A stretch of 64,000 nt of DNA from Neobacillus citreus (lineage in GTDB: Bacteria > Bacillota > Bacilli > Bacillales > Cytobacillaceae). Below the pieces are notes generated by a model, which did not search any database, was not told where the DNA came from, and worked only from the letters and a program-made list of their open reading frames with translations. The stretch spans positions 64,513 through 128,512 of the forward strand of contig NZ_JAGYPE020000007.1 of the NCBI RefSeq assembly GCF_018343545.2. Reading direction: 5' to 3'. This document shows positions 33,170-41,413 of this stretch, in pieces; the first letter of the stretch is position 1; each line of letters starts with the position of its first letter. Made by a program: the position numbers and the translations under genes.

Positions 33170-33709
33170 TTATTTTGTATAACGGTTGGCATAGCTTGAG
33201 GCGACGAAGGCATCAGGTTTTATTTTTGGTTCTACGCCCATGGATTCCATTCTCATGACCATTTCTTTCACAAACTCACTCGTTTTGTTTCTAATTCCCG
33301 CCCCGATGTCGATATGGCCCTCTATCGTAAAAGTAGCCCCTTGATAGACATTAGGCAGAACAATATTGATTAATTCATTTTTCTTTTCCTCTGTAAACAG
33401 GGAGACGACTTCCTCCGTTAATGATAATTCCAGTGAAATCCGCTCGTGCAGCTGAGTCATTTTTCTTGGAACAATCACCTTTTTAATACACGCCCATACG
33501 CCATTCCCCATATTTTGAATGACAATGCCGGTAATGAAAATGGTATGTGACCTGTGAACCTGAGAATCCGTTCCCACCATTAAGCGGTAATTCCCGCGTG
33601 GATCACACTTCATAAATTCAGTTATTCGCTCGAAAACCTGTTCAAATGCCATTTTGCTCTCTTGAAGATTTTTAAATGTATGGCCTGCAGGCCTGGGATT
33701 TACCATCAT
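33170..33709 (-). CDS. ykuK: YkuK-like RNase H-fold protein (DUF458)
   Basis: 179 residues. Family features are the MVGTDSQVHRSHTIFITGIV strand-turn, which carries the first Asp of an RNase H-like site, the central ERISLELSLTEEVVSLF helix, and a C-terminal KPDAFVASSYANRYTK tail. YkuK/DUF458 proteins are small Bacillales proteins with a predicted ribonuclease H-like fold; no substrate is known to me. It is transcribed toward the hairpin element at 33096. The first of two Met codons is used here; the second is equally possible. Confidence 0.82.
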   Translation of the reverse strand: MMVNPRPAGHTFKNLQESKMAFEQVFERITEFMKCDPRGNYRLMVGTDSQVHRSHTIFITGIVIQNMGNGVWACIKKVIVPRKMTQLHERISLELSLTEEVVSLFTEEKKNELINIVLPNVYQGATFTIEGHIDIGAGIRNKTSEFVKEMVMRMESMGVEPKIKPDAFVASSYANRYTK

Positions 33710-33812
33710 GAATCCACCACATCTTTCCCTTCAATTCTTTGATGTTATTACTCTAGCTTATGGAAAAGTAAGGATTGGCGTGCAGCGATTGAAATGATTC
33801 TAAGGATGGGCT

Positions 33813-34325
33813 TTAGAGAATTTCAGATTTAATTTCCTTTATTTGCTCAATATGCCGTTGATCGTGCAAATAGACGTTTTCAATCCATTGGTAAAGAGGC
33901 AGATAACCAAAAAGAGGATGTTTAGCAGATTTCTCTGTCAGAATGGTTTCGTCCTTTATTCCATCCATAACCTCGAGTAAAAATGTTCTTGATTCATCTA
34001 GCAAATTGAGAATTTCCTCCAGCTCGATAGACTCCGCTGAAGGGGCAACGATACTCGGGGCATCTACTTTCTTGGAACGGTCTAATAAATATAGGTGTAA
34101 CGGTTTTGCTTCTGCCTTTTTACTCTTTTCGGAGTTAAGGCCATAAAGTAGCGCACTAGTAAAGGACTTTTCAGCTAAATAAAGATGGTGGCAGACTTGA
34201 GCAACACTCCAGGAATTTTCTCCGGGTAATTTGTTTAAATCTGCAAAACTGAGCGTTTGGATCTCGTTCATCAACTGCTGGCGAGCCTCTGCCAGCCTTT
34301 CGCGTAGAGCCTCCAATTCTATCAT
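33813..34325 (-). CDS. DinB-family protein
   Basis: 170 residues from the second of two in-frame ATGs (34325), as AGGGGGAA lies 6 bases before it and abuts the first. Four-helix DinB fold with the metal-binding histidines in VCHHLYLAEK and YLHDQRHIEQI. Related Bacillus proteins (YfiT/BstA group) act as metal-dependent, thiol-linked transferases or hydrolases; the substrate here is unknown. It lies upstream of, and divergent from, the AprX gene. Confidence 0.82.
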   Translation of the reverse strand: MIELEALRERLAEARQQLMNEIQTLSFADLNKLPGENSWSVAQVCHHLYLAEKSFTSALLYGLNSEKSKKAEAKPLHLYLLDRSKKVDAPSIVAPSAESIELEEILNLLDESRTFLLEVMDGIKDETILTEKSAKHPLFGYLPLYQWIENVYLHDQRHIEQIKEIKSEIL

Positions 34326-34427
34326 AAACATTCCCCCTAAATTGGACTAACAAAATATGTCCCACTATGTTTTATATTCGCCCCCAAGCCAAATATTCCT
34401 TTTTAAGCCAATCAACAATGGTGAGAA

Positions 34428-34474
34428 TTTGTCCTCCTGAGGTGGACAATGTCCACGAACGGTGCCTGACACCC
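34428..34474 (-). repeat. GGTGTCAGGCACC element (copy 2), reverse orientation
   Basis: Reads as the family element on the - strand: GTGGACAATGTCCAC forms the inner palindrome and GGTGCCTGACACC (34461-34473) is the end module. Unlike most copies it lies between divergent genes, so it is not acting as a terminator for either. Confidence 0.65.
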
Positions 34475-34606
34475 TTACAAAACAAACGGTTATTTTTCAG
34501 AAACCTTAAAGGTACGTCTATTTACTTGAAAATTGGACAAGTACCGTTACCATTTTTTTAAAGTTTCATAACTTATTTAAAAAGCTATGAAAGGGTGAGA
34601 AAATAA

Positions 34607-35908
34607 TTGTTTGGTTATTCAATGGTTCAAATGGTGCGTACTCATGCCCATAAATTGGACAGACATTTGCGGGAAGAAGTTTTAAACCTGTACAAGCCGT
34701 TTACATGGACACCATGCTTTTTGCATAAACATTTCGAGGGATTCCTTAAATGGGGCCGCAAAATGTCCGTTATTATTGAATTTGAGGAAGGCTGTTTTGA
34801 AAAAGGCTGCCATCAGGTATCCGAAGTAATGAAACAGCATGCCCGAAATAGCATGAAACGAAGTTTATCAAGTGTTTCCTGCCATAGTGCAGACTTGACG
34901 CCAAATGGGTTAGAAGGGATCCTGTCAAGCTGCCATCATGTCAAAAAGGTTTATTTAAACAGGGAAGTGAAGGCTTTGCTTGATATTGCTGTCCCTGCTG
35001 CTAATGCCAAAAATATCAAAAGAAATAACACTGTACTAACAGGGGAAGGAGTAACAATCGCGATTATCGACACTGGCATTTATCCACACAAGGATCTAGG
35101 GGATAGAATTAAAGGCTTTGTTGACCTCGTCAATAATGAAATAGACCCTTATGATGATAATGGCCATGGCACGCACTGTGCTGGTGATGCGGCTGCCAAT
35201 GGTCCCTATGCAGGACCAGCCCCAGGAGCTCATCTGATTGGCGTAAAGGTGTTGGATAAATTGGGCTCGGGGTCCTTGGATACCGTCATGGAAGGGGTGG
35301 ATTGGTGCATTAATTACAATGCCGGTAATCCGCCTGAGAAAATTGATATCATCAGCATGTCATTAGGTAGCACAGCTCAGCCGGGTGAAGATCTAATGGT
35401 TAAGGCGGTTGAAAAGGCCTGGGCAGCAGGGATTGTCGTGGTAGTGGCAGCTGGGAATGAAGGTCCAAATTATGGAACCATCGCAAGTCCTGGTATTAGT
35501 CAAAAAGTAATTACCGTTGGGGCTCTTGATGATAAAAATACAGTAGGCCGTGGCGATGACGATGTGGCCAGCTTTTCCAGCAGAGGGGCAAAGGATGTTA
35601 AAGATGAGCTAAATAAGCCGGATATTTTAGCGCCAGGGGTGAATATCATTTCACTAAGATCCCCTAATTCCTATTTAGACAAGCTGCAAAAATCTGCAAG
35701 GGTAGATAATGATTACTTTGTTTTATCAGGTACTTCCATGGCAACACCTATTTGTGCGGGTATATGTGCATTGATTAAACAACGCGTGCCTGGAGCAACA
35801 CCGCAGCAAGTGAAAGATCTATTGAAGAATAACACAGATTTATGGAAGGACCGCGAGAACGCGATTTACGGCGAAGGCTATATTAATGCGGATAGATCAA
35901 TTCCGTAG
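34607..35908 (+). CDS. aprX: AprX-like subtilisin-family serine protease (S8)
   Basis: 433 residues from TTG 34607, behind AAAGGGTGAGA. The catalytic triad is Asp155 (AIIDTGI), His187 (NGHGTHCAG) and Ser377 (SGTSMATP), with the oxyanion Asn in AAGNEGP. There is no signal peptide; a 130-residue N-terminal extension replaces the secretion prepeptide, as in B. subtilis AprX (442 residues), an intracellular late-growth protease. It is monocistronic. Confidence 0.9.
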   Translation: MFGYSMVQMVRTHAHKLDRHLREEVLNLYKPFTWTPCFLHKHFEGFLKWGRKMSVIIEFEEGCFEKGCHQVSEVMKQHARNSMKRSLSSVSCHSADLTPNGLEGILSSCHHVKKVYLNREVKALLDIAVPAANAKNIKRNNTVLTGEGVTIAIIDTGIYPHKDLGDRIKGFVDLVNNEIDPYDDNGHGTHCAGDAAANGPYAGPAPGAHLIGVKVLDKLGSGSLDTVMEGVDWCINYNAGNPPEKIDIISMSLGSTAQPGEDLMVKAVEKAWAAGIVVVVAAGNEGPNYGTIASPGISQKVITVGALDDKNTVGRGDDDVASFSSRGAKDVKDELNKPDILAPGVNIISLRSPNSYLDKLQKSARVDNDYFVLSGTSMATPICAGICALIKQRVPGATPQQVKDLLKNNTDLWKDRENAIYGEGYINADRSIP

Positions 35909-35968
35909 TGAGCCAATAAAGCGGAATAGGGAGATATCTCATTAATTATGGTAGAAATCAGTTATTTT

Positions 35969-35997
35969 TGTTAACTTAAATCATATTTTGGTTGACA
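35969..35997 (+). promoter_or_regulatory. BirA operator
   Basis: TGTTAAC (35969-35975), 15 bases, GTTGACA (35991-35997): an inverted repeat matching the Gram-positive BirA box. It covers the -35 of the next gene, so biotin-loaded BirA would block transcription. Confidence 0.75.
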
Positions 35998-36020
35998 AAT
36001 AACCACCCGCCCATTATTTT
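35992..36020 (+). promoter_or_regulatory. bioY promoter
   Basis: TTGACA (35992-35997), exact 17-base spacer, TATTTT (36015-36020). Confidence 0.65.
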
Positions 36021-36062
36021 TAAACTATCAGATATCAGAATTTAATTTAGGGTGGGGAGAAA

Positions 36063-36656
36063 ATGAGAAAGTTAAGAGCGCTGGACATCACGCTTGTCGG
36101 GATGTTCGTGGCCCTGATGGCGGTCGGGGCAAACATTACGACGATTGCACCATTTTTGCAGGTTGGCGGAGTACCAATCACGCTGCAGACCTTTTTTGCT
36201 ATTTTAGCAGGGTTAATTTTAGGAAGCAGATTGGGAGCCATTGCGATGATTGTTTATACGTTAGTTGGCATGATCGGAGTACCTGTTTTTGCCGGCTTTT
36301 TTGGAGGACTCGGAATAATCCTTCGTCCAACCTTCGGCTTTATTATTTCTTATATTTTTGCAGCTTTTATCATTGGGAAAATCGTCGAAAAGAAAAAAAG
36401 CCTGCCTGCTTTTATTATAGCGGCTTTAATTGGAATGACGGTCAATTACCTGTTTGGAACCAACTGGATGTATTATGCCTACAAGCTTTGGGCTGCAGCG
36501 CCGGAAGGCTTCACCTATAAAATGGCCTGGTTATGGATGGTACCGCCGCTTCCGAAAGATATCATCCTGTCCGTATTTGCCGGCATCATGGCCCACCGTC
36601 TAGAAAAAACCGTCCTCTCTAAGGGACAATTCAAAAACCTGAAGCGGGCATCCTAA
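36063..36656 (+). CDS. bioY: Biotin transporter BioY (ECF S component)
   Basis: 197 residues, six membrane helices, opening with LRALDITLVGMFVALMAVGA. Family marks are the VPITLQTFFAILAGLILGSR loop and GLGIILRPTFGF; the former is the biotin-binding BioY signature. BioY works alone or with a shared energising module (EcfAA'T) encoded elsewhere. The ATG follows GGTGGGGAG. The BirA box over its promoter confirms biotin-repressed uptake. Confidence 0.92.
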   Translation: MRKLRALDITLVGMFVALMAVGANITTIAPFLQVGGVPITLQTFFAILAGLILGSRLGAIAMIVYTLVGMIGVPVFAGFFGGLGIILRPTFGFIISYIFAAFIIGKIVEKKKSLPAFIIAALIGMTVNYLFGTNWMYYAYKLWAAAPEGFTYKMAWLWMVPPLPKDIILSVFAGIMAHRLEKTVLSKGQFKNLKRAS

Positions 36657-36681
36657 GGTAAAAGACTAAGCGGGCATCTTG

Positions 36682-36727
36682 AAATGTCCACCCCATGTGG
36701 ACAAATGTCTTTTGTGTTGCCTGTCAC
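36682..36727 (-). repeat. Degenerate GGTGTCAGGCACC element (copy 3)
   Basis: ATGTCCACCCCATGTGGACA (36684-36703) is the inner palindrome; the end module is degraded to GTTGCCTGTCACC. It lies between convergent bioY and the cyclase gene. Confidence 0.55.
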
Positions 36728-36749
36728 CAAAAATGGCACCACACCAAAA

Positions 36750-36794
36750 CAAAGAAGCGGCAGTACCTATTGTTAGGTTACTGCCGCTTCTTTG
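36750..36794. terminator. Bidirectional terminator overlapping the 3' end of the cyclase gene
   Basis: A near-perfect 18-20-bp stem, CAAAGAAGCGGCAGTA.. with ..TACTGCCGCTTCTTTG (36750-36768 with 36775-36794). The last codons and stop of the reverse-strand gene lie in one arm. Confidence 0.8.
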
Positions 36795-38026
36795 TTTATA
36801 AGACCGTTTAGAAAGGATACATGGTTTTTTCCGAGCTGCTTGGATTCGAACATTAATTCGTCGGCAAGGATATAGGCCTTTTCCATTGATACATATTCAT
36901 TAACCTTATAGTAGTAAAGTCCGAAAGATGCGGTATAAAAAATCAGAATGTTTTCCCCGTTGTATTCCGCATTTACTGACCCTTTTTCAATCCCATTGCG
37001 AATATCGTTAACCAAATCAACGGTTTGTTGGAAATTCCGATTTCGGAGGCAAAGTGTAAATTCCTCTCCGCCGCTCCTAAACAGATAATCCTCCGGTCCA
37101 AGATAACTCTTTAAAGTGGCGGCAAACTGCTGAATGACTTTATCACCCACAGCGTGGTTATAGCTATCGTTTATTCCTTTGAATTTATCAATATCGGTTA
37201 CGACAATCCCGATATTTTCATTAGATCGACTGAGCTCGGCCAATTTTTTGTCCATAAAGGTCCGGTTGAAGGCCCCTGTCAAAAAGTCTGTATAGGCCAT
37301 TTGCTCGAATTGGTCACGCTCCAATTTCGTTTGAATGTTTTGCGATTTTAAATAGAAGGAATGGCTGACGATGTAATTCAAAATAAAGACAATGATTAAC
37401 ATTTCCCACTTTTGATCCTGAAGGAAATGGAAAAGAAGGCCGTTTGATATGGAAACTTTCCCATAATCCAGCATGCTGATGTCTTTAAAAATAAAATCGA
37501 TGGCCTTCTTAAAGGATATTTTTTCACCCAAAAATAGAAACAGGATGACCATCGTGGTACCGGAAAGGTAAGAGGTAATGCAAACAATTAGAAAGATTAG
37601 AATCCAATACCCAAAGGGAATGGCTTGAAAGCTTTCATGGAGGTAATGAAATAACAGGTAGGCTGCCGAGTTAGTGATCACAAAGGTTCCGGTATTATAA
37701 AAGGCATCAAAAAACTCGGTCGGGTCTGCTTTTTTTGTCCATTTCCGATAAATATAAACAGAAAAACGGTAAATCGTCTCAAATATAAATAAGCCGAGCG
37801 GCCCGGCAAATAGGACAAAGGATAGGTCGTAGCTAATCCCATACTCAATATTGGTATTGCCATTTTTAAAGAACACCCGAAGGCGGAAGTAAAGAATGGA
37901 GAAGAACCAGTATACAATTAATATTTTAAAAAAAATGGAATGGTCCACTAAAATACCGGAAGAACTTAAAGCTGCCAAAAGAGCAGCGGTAAATAAGGAA
38001 ATCTCGTAAAGCTTGGCTTTATGCAT
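36773..38026 (-). CDS. Membrane diguanylate cyclase (GGDEF)
   Basis: 417 residues from the ATG at 38026; the ATG at 38044 lies in the ribosome-binding region (GGAAGGAC). About six or seven membrane helices fill residues 1-235. The GGDEF domain follows from about 250: TDFLTGAFNRTFMD, DIDKFKGINDSYNHAVGD and the active-site RSGGEEFTL. So it should make cyclic di-GMP from GTP. The inhibitory RxxD site that usually precedes GGDEF reads GPED, lacking the Arg, so product inhibition may be weak. The membrane part is not a named sensor domain. Confidence 0.85.
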   Translation of the reverse strand: MHKAKLYEISLFTAALLAALSSSGILVDHSIFFKILIVYWFFSILYFRLRVFFKNGNTNIEYGISYDLSFVLFAGPLGLFIFETIYRFSVYIYRKWTKKADPTEFFDAFYNTGTFVITNSAAYLLFHYLHESFQAIPFGYWILIFLIVCITSYLSGTTMVILFLFLGEKISFKKAIDFIFKDISMLDYGKVSISNGLLFHFLQDQKWEMLIIVFILNYIVSHSFYLKSQNIQTKLERDQFEQMAYTDFLTGAFNRTFMDKKLAELSRSNENIGIVVTDIDKFKGINDSYNHAVGDKVIQQFAATLKSYLGPEDYLFRSGGEEFTLCLRNRNFQQTVDLVNDIRNGIEKGSVNAEYNGENILIFYTASFGLYYYKVNEYVSMEKAYILADELMFESKQLGKNHVSFLNGLINKEAAVT

Positions 38027-38271
38027 GATTGTCAGTCCTTCCAACAGGTTTCAAAGAAGAGGCAATGAAATTGCCGATTTATTAAAAAAGAATGATAATT
38101 GGCCAAGCGAGTGGATAATCATATTTTACAAAATTTCTATTATATAACCTACATTTTTTAAAAAAATATCCTGCCTCAATTTTAAGTGGGAAAATAAGTC
38201 ATCATTCTTTTTTCATAGGAAGGATAATAAATTGAAGGGAAGAGATAATGTCTTAGTGTTGGGGGGAATTT

Positions 38272-38742
38272 ATGAGGGACGAGAGGTTTATGAAAATGGC
38301 CGTTGATGTAGCGCTTGATAATGTACTCCGTTTTGGCGGCGGTCCGTTTGGGGCGGTTATCGTGAAGAATGGCCAGATTATAAGTGTTGGCCGTAATCAG
38401 GTAACCGTGAAGACTGACCCGACTGCCCATGCTGAGATGCAGGCGATTAGGGCAGCCTGCAAGGTTTTAAATAGTTTCCAATTAACCGGCTGTGAACTAT
38501 ATACAAGCTGTGAGCCCTGCCCCATGTGTTTCGGCGCCATCTATTGGTCCAGATTAGAGAAGGTGTATTATTCCTGTACACATGAAGATGCCGCGAAAAT
38601 CGGGTTCGACGACCAATTTATTTACGAACAGCTTAAAGTGCCTCCTGAAAAACGCACCATTCCTTTTATACGGCTTCTCACAAACAACACTTATCAGCCC
38701 TTCACTGCTTGGGTCAACAAACCAAACAAACAACAATACTGA
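38272..38742 (+). CDS. guaD: Guanine deaminase (cytidine-deaminase fold)
   Basis: 156 residues, exactly the length of B. subtilis GuaD. The zinc site is His53-Ala-Glu55 and Cys83-x2-Cys86 (HAEMQAIR and SCEPCPMCFGAIYW). The C-terminal segment closes with FTAWVNKPNKQQY, as expected for the domain-swapped tail of the enzyme. It converts guanine to xanthine and ammonia for nitrogen use. GGGGGGAA precedes the ATG. The stop is directly followed by a hairpin repeat that serves as terminator. Confidence 0.9.
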   Translation: MRDERFMKMAVDVALDNVLRFGGGPFGAVIVKNGQIISVGRNQVTVKTDPTAHAEMQAIRAACKVLNSFQLTGCELYTSCEPCPMCFGAIYWSRLEKVYYSCTHEDAAKIGFDDQFIYEQLKVPPEKRTIPFIRLLTNNTYQPFTAWVNKPNKQQY

Positions 38743-38795
38743 GCAAATGTCCACCCAGGGTGGACATTTGCTTTTTTTTGCGGTGCCTGACACCG
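38743..38795. repeat. GGTGTCAGGCACC element (copy 4), acting as guaD terminator
   Basis: GCAAATGTCCAC (38743-38754) pairs with GTGGACATTTGC (38760-38771), followed by eight T; the end module GGTGCCTGACACC follows at 38782. It begins directly after the guaD stop and lies between convergent genes. Confidence 0.75.
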
Positions 38796-38801
38796 TTTCG
38801 A

Positions 38802-39536
38802 TTATTTTGCTCCTAATTTTCCGGAGATGCGCAGCCCAAATTCCATTACTTTTTCAATCAAAAAGCTTTTCCTTTCCTCCGTTACATTGAAATTGACATA
38901 ACCAATGCTGATGGCGCCGATGAGCTCGTTTTGGTGGTTGTAAATCGGAGCGGCGACGGATGACGTACCAGGTGTCCTTTCCCCGTGACTCTCTCCATAC
39001 CCAAGCTTTTGAACATCCCGCAATAATTGTAAAAATGCCTCGTGTTCATTTTCAGGTACTAAAGAAGAAACAATTTTTAGCTTTTCTTTTGGAGGCATGT
39101 GAGCAAGCATCACTTTATTAGCCGCGCCAATGTTCAACGGAATCCGTATTCCAAGCTGATCATAAATTCGAATCGGGTTATTCAGGCAATCGATTCTCTC
39201 CACAACTAAAGACTCTAAACCAATGGGTTTACTGAAATAAACGCTTTCCTCTACTTCATGCATTAATTTTTCCAATTCCGGCCGGATCAGCGCCACAAAA
39301 TCAAAGGTATCGTACATTTGCAGGCCATACTCAAGCCAGGCAGTCCCCATTGAATAGAATTTTGAATCGGAATCCTGTTGAATAAGACCGTGCTGCTTCA
39401 TGGATTGCAAAAGCCGGTGAAGAGTACTGACAGGCAGTCCACATTCCTTCGATAATTCAGAAATGGCGAACCATCTTTTTGTATCACTTCCTGCAAGAAC
39501 CTTAATAACCTGCATTGCTCGATCGATTGTTTGCAT
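38802..39536 (-). CDS. IclR-family transcription regulator
   Basis: 244 residues. The winged helix lies at residues about 5-65 (AISELSKECGLPVSTLHRLL). The effector domain covers about 75-240, with LGIRIPLNIGAANKVMLAHM and GTSSVAAPIYNHQNELIGAISI typical of the IclR ligand pocket. It is divergent from the amidinotransferase/DDAH operon and most likely controls it, with a (methyl)arginine-type effector (inference). The TTTCCTGT-C-ACAGGAAA palindrome between the two genes is its probable site. Confidence 0.88.
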   Translation of the reverse strand: MQTIDRAMQVIKVLAGSDTKRWFAISELSKECGLPVSTLHRLLQSMKQHGLIQQDSDSKFYSMGTAWLEYGLQMYDTFDFVALIRPELEKLMHEVEESVYFSKPIGLESLVVERIDCLNNPIRIYDQLGIRIPLNIGAANKVMLAHMPPKEKLKIVSSLVPENEHEAFLQLLRDVQKLGYGESHGERTPGTSSVAAPIYNHQNELIGAISIGYVNFNVTEERKSFLIEKVMEFGLRISGKLGAK

Positions 39537-39603
39537 ATAGCTATTCCCTGCCTTTATTAAACTACTGGAAGATATTGTATATATTCTGTAAATTCAAAAA
39601 ATA

Positions 39604-39632
39604 TTGACATGTAATTTCTAAGATTATAATAT
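39604..39632 (+). promoter_or_regulatory. Promoter of the DDAH/rocB operon
   Basis: TTGACA (39604-39609), with TATAAT at 39625 (15-base spacer) or TAATAT at 39627 (17). Confidence 0.5.
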
Positions 39633-39644
39633 CATATTATAAGT

Positions 39645-39661
39645 TTTCCTGTCACAGGAAA
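39645..39661 (+). promoter_or_regulatory. Palindromic operator, candidate IclR site
   Basis: TTTCCTGT C ACAGGAAA, eight-base perfect arms, just downstream of the promoter, which suits a repressor. Confidence 0.5.
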
Positions 39662-39695
39662 CACATTCCACTATGCGGAAAATGGAGGAGATTTT

Positions 39696-40562
39696 TTGCT
39701 GACGTCCATGTATAAGAAGCTCAACAGAGTCATCGTCAAACATCCGAAAGACGCTTTTATCAGTCAAGAACATTTAGGTAGGGAATGGAAAAGATTCAAC
39801 TATATTAATGAACCGGATTTTCTAAAGGCTCAGCATGAATATGAGCAGTTTATTGCCATCATTAAGGAGCATGTGGGAAATATTGAGTTTTTGCCTGTCT
39901 CGGAACTGGTTGGATTGGATTCACTCTATGCCCATGATCCCGTTAAATTTACGCCAAAGGGCGCCATCATTTTGAAATCAGGAAAAACATTGCGGCAGCT
40001 GGAGGCAGAGGTTTACAAAGATTTTTTACAAGAAAAAGAGATTCCGATAGTAGGAGAATTGACGGGCGAGGCAGTTGCCGATGGGGGAGACCTTGTCTGG
40101 CTTGATGACCGCACACTGTTAATCGGACGCGGCTACCGGACAAATGATGAAGCCATCCGGCAAATTAAAGAGATGGTCGCAGATCAAGTCGAAGAGGTCA
40201 TTGTCGTGCAGCTGCCACATGACCAAGGGGAGAACGAGTGTCTGCACCTAATGTCCATAATCAGTATCGTGGACAAAGATTTGGCAGTAGTCTATTCAAG
40301 ATTGATGCCTGTCTTTCTCAGACAAATGCTGATTAAACGGGGCTTCCGGCTGGTTGAGGTACCCGAAGATGAGTACCTAAGACTTGGCTGCAACGTGCTC
40401 GCGCTGGCACCTCGGGTTTGTATGATGGTTTCTGGAAACCCCTTCACGAAACAGCAATTAATCGATGCCGGAGCAACTGTCTATGAATATGACGGAAACG
40501 AAATCTCTTATTTAGGGACGGGCGGCCCGACCTGCCTGACATGCCCAGTGGAACGAGAATAA
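39696..40562 (+). CDS. Amidinotransferase-fold enzyme, DDAH/arginine deiminase-like
   Basis: 288 residues from TTG 39696, 6 bases after GGAGGA; the next ATG (39708) is too far. Family marks are GEAVADGGDLVWLDDRTLLI (Asp and Gly), the catalytic His184 in ENECLHLMS, and the C-terminal nucleophile in GPTCLTCP (Cys280 or Cys283). These enzymes break or transfer amidine groups of arginine derivatives. It sits ahead of a second, shorter DDAH, so the two likely act on related substrates, e.g. arginine and methylated arginine. Exact chemistry is open. Confidence 0.8.
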   Translation: MLTSMYKKLNRVIVKHPKDAFISQEHLGREWKRFNYINEPDFLKAQHEYEQFIAIIKEHVGNIEFLPVSELVGLDSLYAHDPVKFTPKGAIILKSGKTLRQLEAEVYKDFLQEKEIPIVGELTGEAVADGGDLVWLDDRTLLIGRGYRTNDEAIRQIKEMVADQVEEVIVVQLPHDQGENECLHLMSIISIVDKDLAVVYSRLMPVFLRQMLIKRGFRLVEVPEDEYLRLGCNVLALAPRVCMMVSGNPFTKQQLIDAGATVYEYDGNEISYLGTGGPTCLTCPVERE

Positions 40563-40581
40563 GAAATTGGAGGATGAAAAA

Positions 40582-41385
40582 ATGTTAAAAGAATCTGCAT
40601 TGAAATCAACAGAAGGAACAAAATTGTTCCATCATACAATTGTCAAAAGACCTGGAGCGACTTACGTTAATGGCTTAACTACCTCAGACCTTGGCAAACC
40701 GATTTTGGAAACAGCATTTGAGCAGCACGATGCTTATATTGAAGCACTTAAAAAGTGCGGCACTGAAGTAACTGTCCTGCCAAGCAATGACCAGTTTCCG
40801 GACTCCACCTTTGTGGAAGATACAGCTGTTTTAACCCCGGAATTTGCGGTTATTTCCAATCCGGGCGCTAAGTCAAGAAACGGAGAGATCCATGACATGG
40901 AGCCGGCTATCAAATCCTTCTACGATAAAATTTACTATATTAAAGCGCCAGGTACACTCGATGGCGGCGATATTTTACAAGCTGAAGACCATTTTTATAT
41001 CGGCATTTCCGCCCGGACAAACCAGGAAGGCGCCGAGCAGCTCAAAGCAATTTTAGAATCTGAAAACTATAAAGCTACTATTGTACCGCTTCAGAAGTTC
41101 TTCCATTTAAAAACCGGTATCGCGTATTTAGGAAATCAATTAATTGTTGCAGCCGGTGAATTTGTGGATCACCCTGATTTCAATTCCTACAAAAAAATTA
41201 TCGTGCCTCCGGAAGAGGAGTATGCAGCGAACTGTATTCGCATAAACGACTACGTTATAATCCCGACAGGCTATCCGCAAACTAAACAAAGAATTGAGGA
41301 AGCCGGCTATCAGACGATTGAGCTGGATACATCGGAATTCAGGAAATTAGACGGCGGTTTGAGCTGCTTGTCACTAAGATTTTAA
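40582..41385 (+). CDS. Dimethylarginine dimethylaminohydrolase-like (DDAH)
   Basis: 267 residues from ATG 40582 (GGAGGA 8 bases upstream; TTG 40567 precedes the site). DDAH features are FPDSTFVEDTAVL, GTLDGGDILQ, the catalytic His in FFHLKTGI and the nucleophile Cys262 in GGLSCLSLRF. DDAH hydrolyses N-methylated arginine to citrulline and methylamines. Length and motifs match bacterial DDAH more closely than arginine deiminase (about 400 residues). It lies in an operon with an amidinotransferase-fold gene and rocB. Confidence 0.87.
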   Translation: MLKESALKSTEGTKLFHHTIVKRPGATYVNGLTTSDLGKPILETAFEQHDAYIEALKKCGTEVTVLPSNDQFPDSTFVEDTAVLTPEFAVISNPGAKSRNGEIHDMEPAIKSFYDKIYYIKAPGTLDGGDILQAEDHFYIGISARTNQEGAEQLKAILESENYKATIVPLQKFFHLKTGIAYLGNQLIVAAGEFVDHPDFNSYKKIIVPPEEEYAANCIRINDYVIIPTGYPQTKQRIEEAGYQTIELDTSEFRKLDGGLSCLSLRF

Positions 41386-41413
41386 AAATTGTGTGTGAAG
41401 GAGTTTGGAAGCA

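Noticed and set aside
32956..33258. 100-codon frame between the DUF418 gene and ykuK
   Set aside because: It reads through the hairpin repeat (SGTARGQMG) and into ykuK antisense; same translated repeat appears at 43044.
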